Below, one piece after another: positions 40,767 through 41,525 of a DNA stretch of 41,525 nucleotides (position 1 is the first letter of the stretch; each line of letters starts with the position of its first letter). The position numbers were made by a program, and so were the translations under genes. The stretch is from contig CAZGKW010000039.1 in assembly GCA_964526295.1 (NCBI GenBank), positions 1-41,525 on the forward strand. Direction: 5' to 3'. The notes under the pieces were generated by a model that saw nothing but the letters and a program-made list of their open reading frames with translations, was not told the origin of the DNA and did no database searches. The DNA comes from CAZGKW01 sp964526295. Its GTDB lineage: Bacteria > Planctomycetota > Phycisphaerae > FEN-1346.

Positions 40767-41366
40767 TCACCCCGTGCTGCCCACCGAGGCGACGAGCTTC
40801 GACCCCATACGGATGTACCCTAGCCACGAGATGATCGCCAGCGCCACCGTCACCCCCCAGATGATGTGGGTGACCGTCAGGACGGGCCCGCGGGGCAACC
40901 ACGATACGAGGTCCGGCAGGGCGATGGTCAGGGCAATCGTGATGAACTGCATCACGGTGGTGGCCTTGCCCGTGAAGCTCGGTAGCGCCTGGAACATGCC
41001 CGCCAGCAGGAATACCACGACCGCCCCCACCAGGACGAACACCTCCCGCGACACGAGGACCACCGAGACCAGCAGGTGGAGCCTCAGCTCCGGGTCGGGC
41101 GAGAACCGCGTCGTCGCCAGGCACACAAGGGCGCTGATCATCAGGGCCTTGTCGGCCAGCGGATCGAGGATCGTGCCGACCCGGGTGACCTTTCCCGTGC
41201 GGCGGGCCAGGATGCCGTCGGCCGCGTCCCCGATGCCGATCAGGACCGCCAGCCCCACCGCCCCGTACCGGTACCACGGGCTGTCCGGGGCGTTCAAGAG
41301 CAGGAGGATGAACGGAGTAACCAGCAGGAGTCGGACGACGGTGATCCGATTCGGCCAGGACAGCAT
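40767..41366 (-). CDS. CDP-alcohol phosphatidyltransferase (PgsA-like)
   Basis: A 199-residue membrane enzyme that joins CDP-diacylglycerol to an alcohol; PgsA makes phosphatidylglycerol phosphate from glycerol-3-phosphate. The motif DxxDGxxAR(x8)GxxxDxxxD is complete: D47, D50, G51, A54, R55, G64, D68, D72 (DAADGILARR...GTILDPLADK). Several TM segments follow. MLSWPNRITVVRLLLVTPF at ATG 41366 is the family-typical start; GAGGGG lies 7 nt upstream. It may instead use another alcohol such as inositol or serine, but the PgsA-like start favours glycerol phosphate. Confidence 0.85.
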   Translation of the reverse strand: MLSWPNRITVVRLLLVTPFILLLLNAPDSPWYRYGAVGLAVLIGIGDAADGILARRTGKVTRVGTILDPLADKALMISALVCLATTRFSPDPELRLHLLVSVVLVSREVFVLVGAVVVFLLAGMFQALPSFTGKATTVMQFITIALTIALPDLVSWLPRGPVLTVTHIIWGVTVALAIISWLGYIRMGSKLVASVGSTG

Positions 41367-41413
41367 GGGTGGCCCCTCACCCGCGACAACGTGGCGCCTC
41401 GGCCCGGCCATGC

Positions 41414-41442
41414 AGTAGAGTGCCCTCCGGCGGGGGTGTCAA
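41414..41442 (-). promoter_or_regulatory. Sigma70-type promoter for the pgsA-like gene
   Basis: Minus strand: -35 TTGACA (41437-41442, perfect), 17-bp spacer, -10 TCTACT (41414-41419). The start of transcription is near 41407, about 41 nt before ATG 41366. Confidence 0.55.
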
Positions 41443-41525
41443 CGCTTTTCGCCGGGGTGTCGTGCAGCGCCCAGGGCAATCGCATCTAAATTCCGCGGTC
41501 GACGCCGGTGAGGACGCGAAGTAGG

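Overview
This is a very GC-rich, gene-dense chromosomal window from a diderm bacterium with an LPS-type outer membrane. It has lpxD, an LpxC-FabZ fusion, lpxA, BamA and an OmpH/Skp-like chaperone. The fusion, the formylglycine-type sulfatase, the exported PA14/PKD/TPR and sugar-binding-like proteins, and many GTG/TTG starts together suggest Planctomycetota (perhaps a Phycisphaerae relative) or a neighbouring PVC/FCB lineage. That placement is inference. No phage, transposon, CRISPR array, rRNA or tRNA was found.

Layout. 1-6.2 kb (+): the end of the spc/alpha ribosomal locus (secY', adk, map, infA, rpmJ, rpsM, rpsK, rpsD, rpoA, rplQ), then a HIT-family gene. 6.7-10.8 kb (-): a four-gene operon of FtsX-type permease, LolD/MacB-type ATPase, VTT-domain membrane protein and LolA-like carrier, plus a HAD phosphatase transcribed away from lpxD. 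10.9-15.0 kb (+): lpxD, lpxC-fabZ, lpxA and a Gfo/Idh/MocA oxidoreductase. 15.1-16.8 kb: a SPASM-like radical SAM enzyme and a tiny lipoprotein on the other strand. 17.0-20.8 kb (+): etfB, etfA and a large acyl-CoA dehydrogenase. 20.8-26.7 kb (+): a small membrane protein, bamA, ompH and a PA14-PKD-TPR exported protein.

26.8-36.8 kb (-): an exported helical-repeat protein with a sugar-binding-like C-terminus, a histidine kinase/sigma-54 activator pair, rpsO-pnp with strong RNA structures, a radical SAM protein of the MJ0619/Tes (tetraether synthase) type, a two-gene nucleotidyltransferase module and a CPBP-family membrane protease. 37.0-39.1 kb (+): a sulfatase and an endonuclease III-like glycosylase. 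39.1-41.4 kb (-): a GGDEF protein with a degenerate receiver domain, a 0.5 kb non-coding stretch rich in inverted repeats, and a pgsA-like phosphatidyltransferase.

The window leans toward envelope building: lipid A synthesis, outer-membrane protein assembly, a possible Lol-like lipoprotein or lipid shuttle, phospholipid synthesis and a possible membrane-spanning-lipid enzyme. Points most worth a second look are the LolA/FtsX/ATPase/VTT operon, the Tes-like radical SAM protein, the Gfo/Idh gene next to lpxA (possible GnnA), the ETF with a bifurcation-type motif, and the rpsO leader and rpsO-pnp hairpins. Several sigma70-type promoters were read by eye. Three share a TTGC-type -35, and two lie so close to their genes that the mRNAs may be leaderless.
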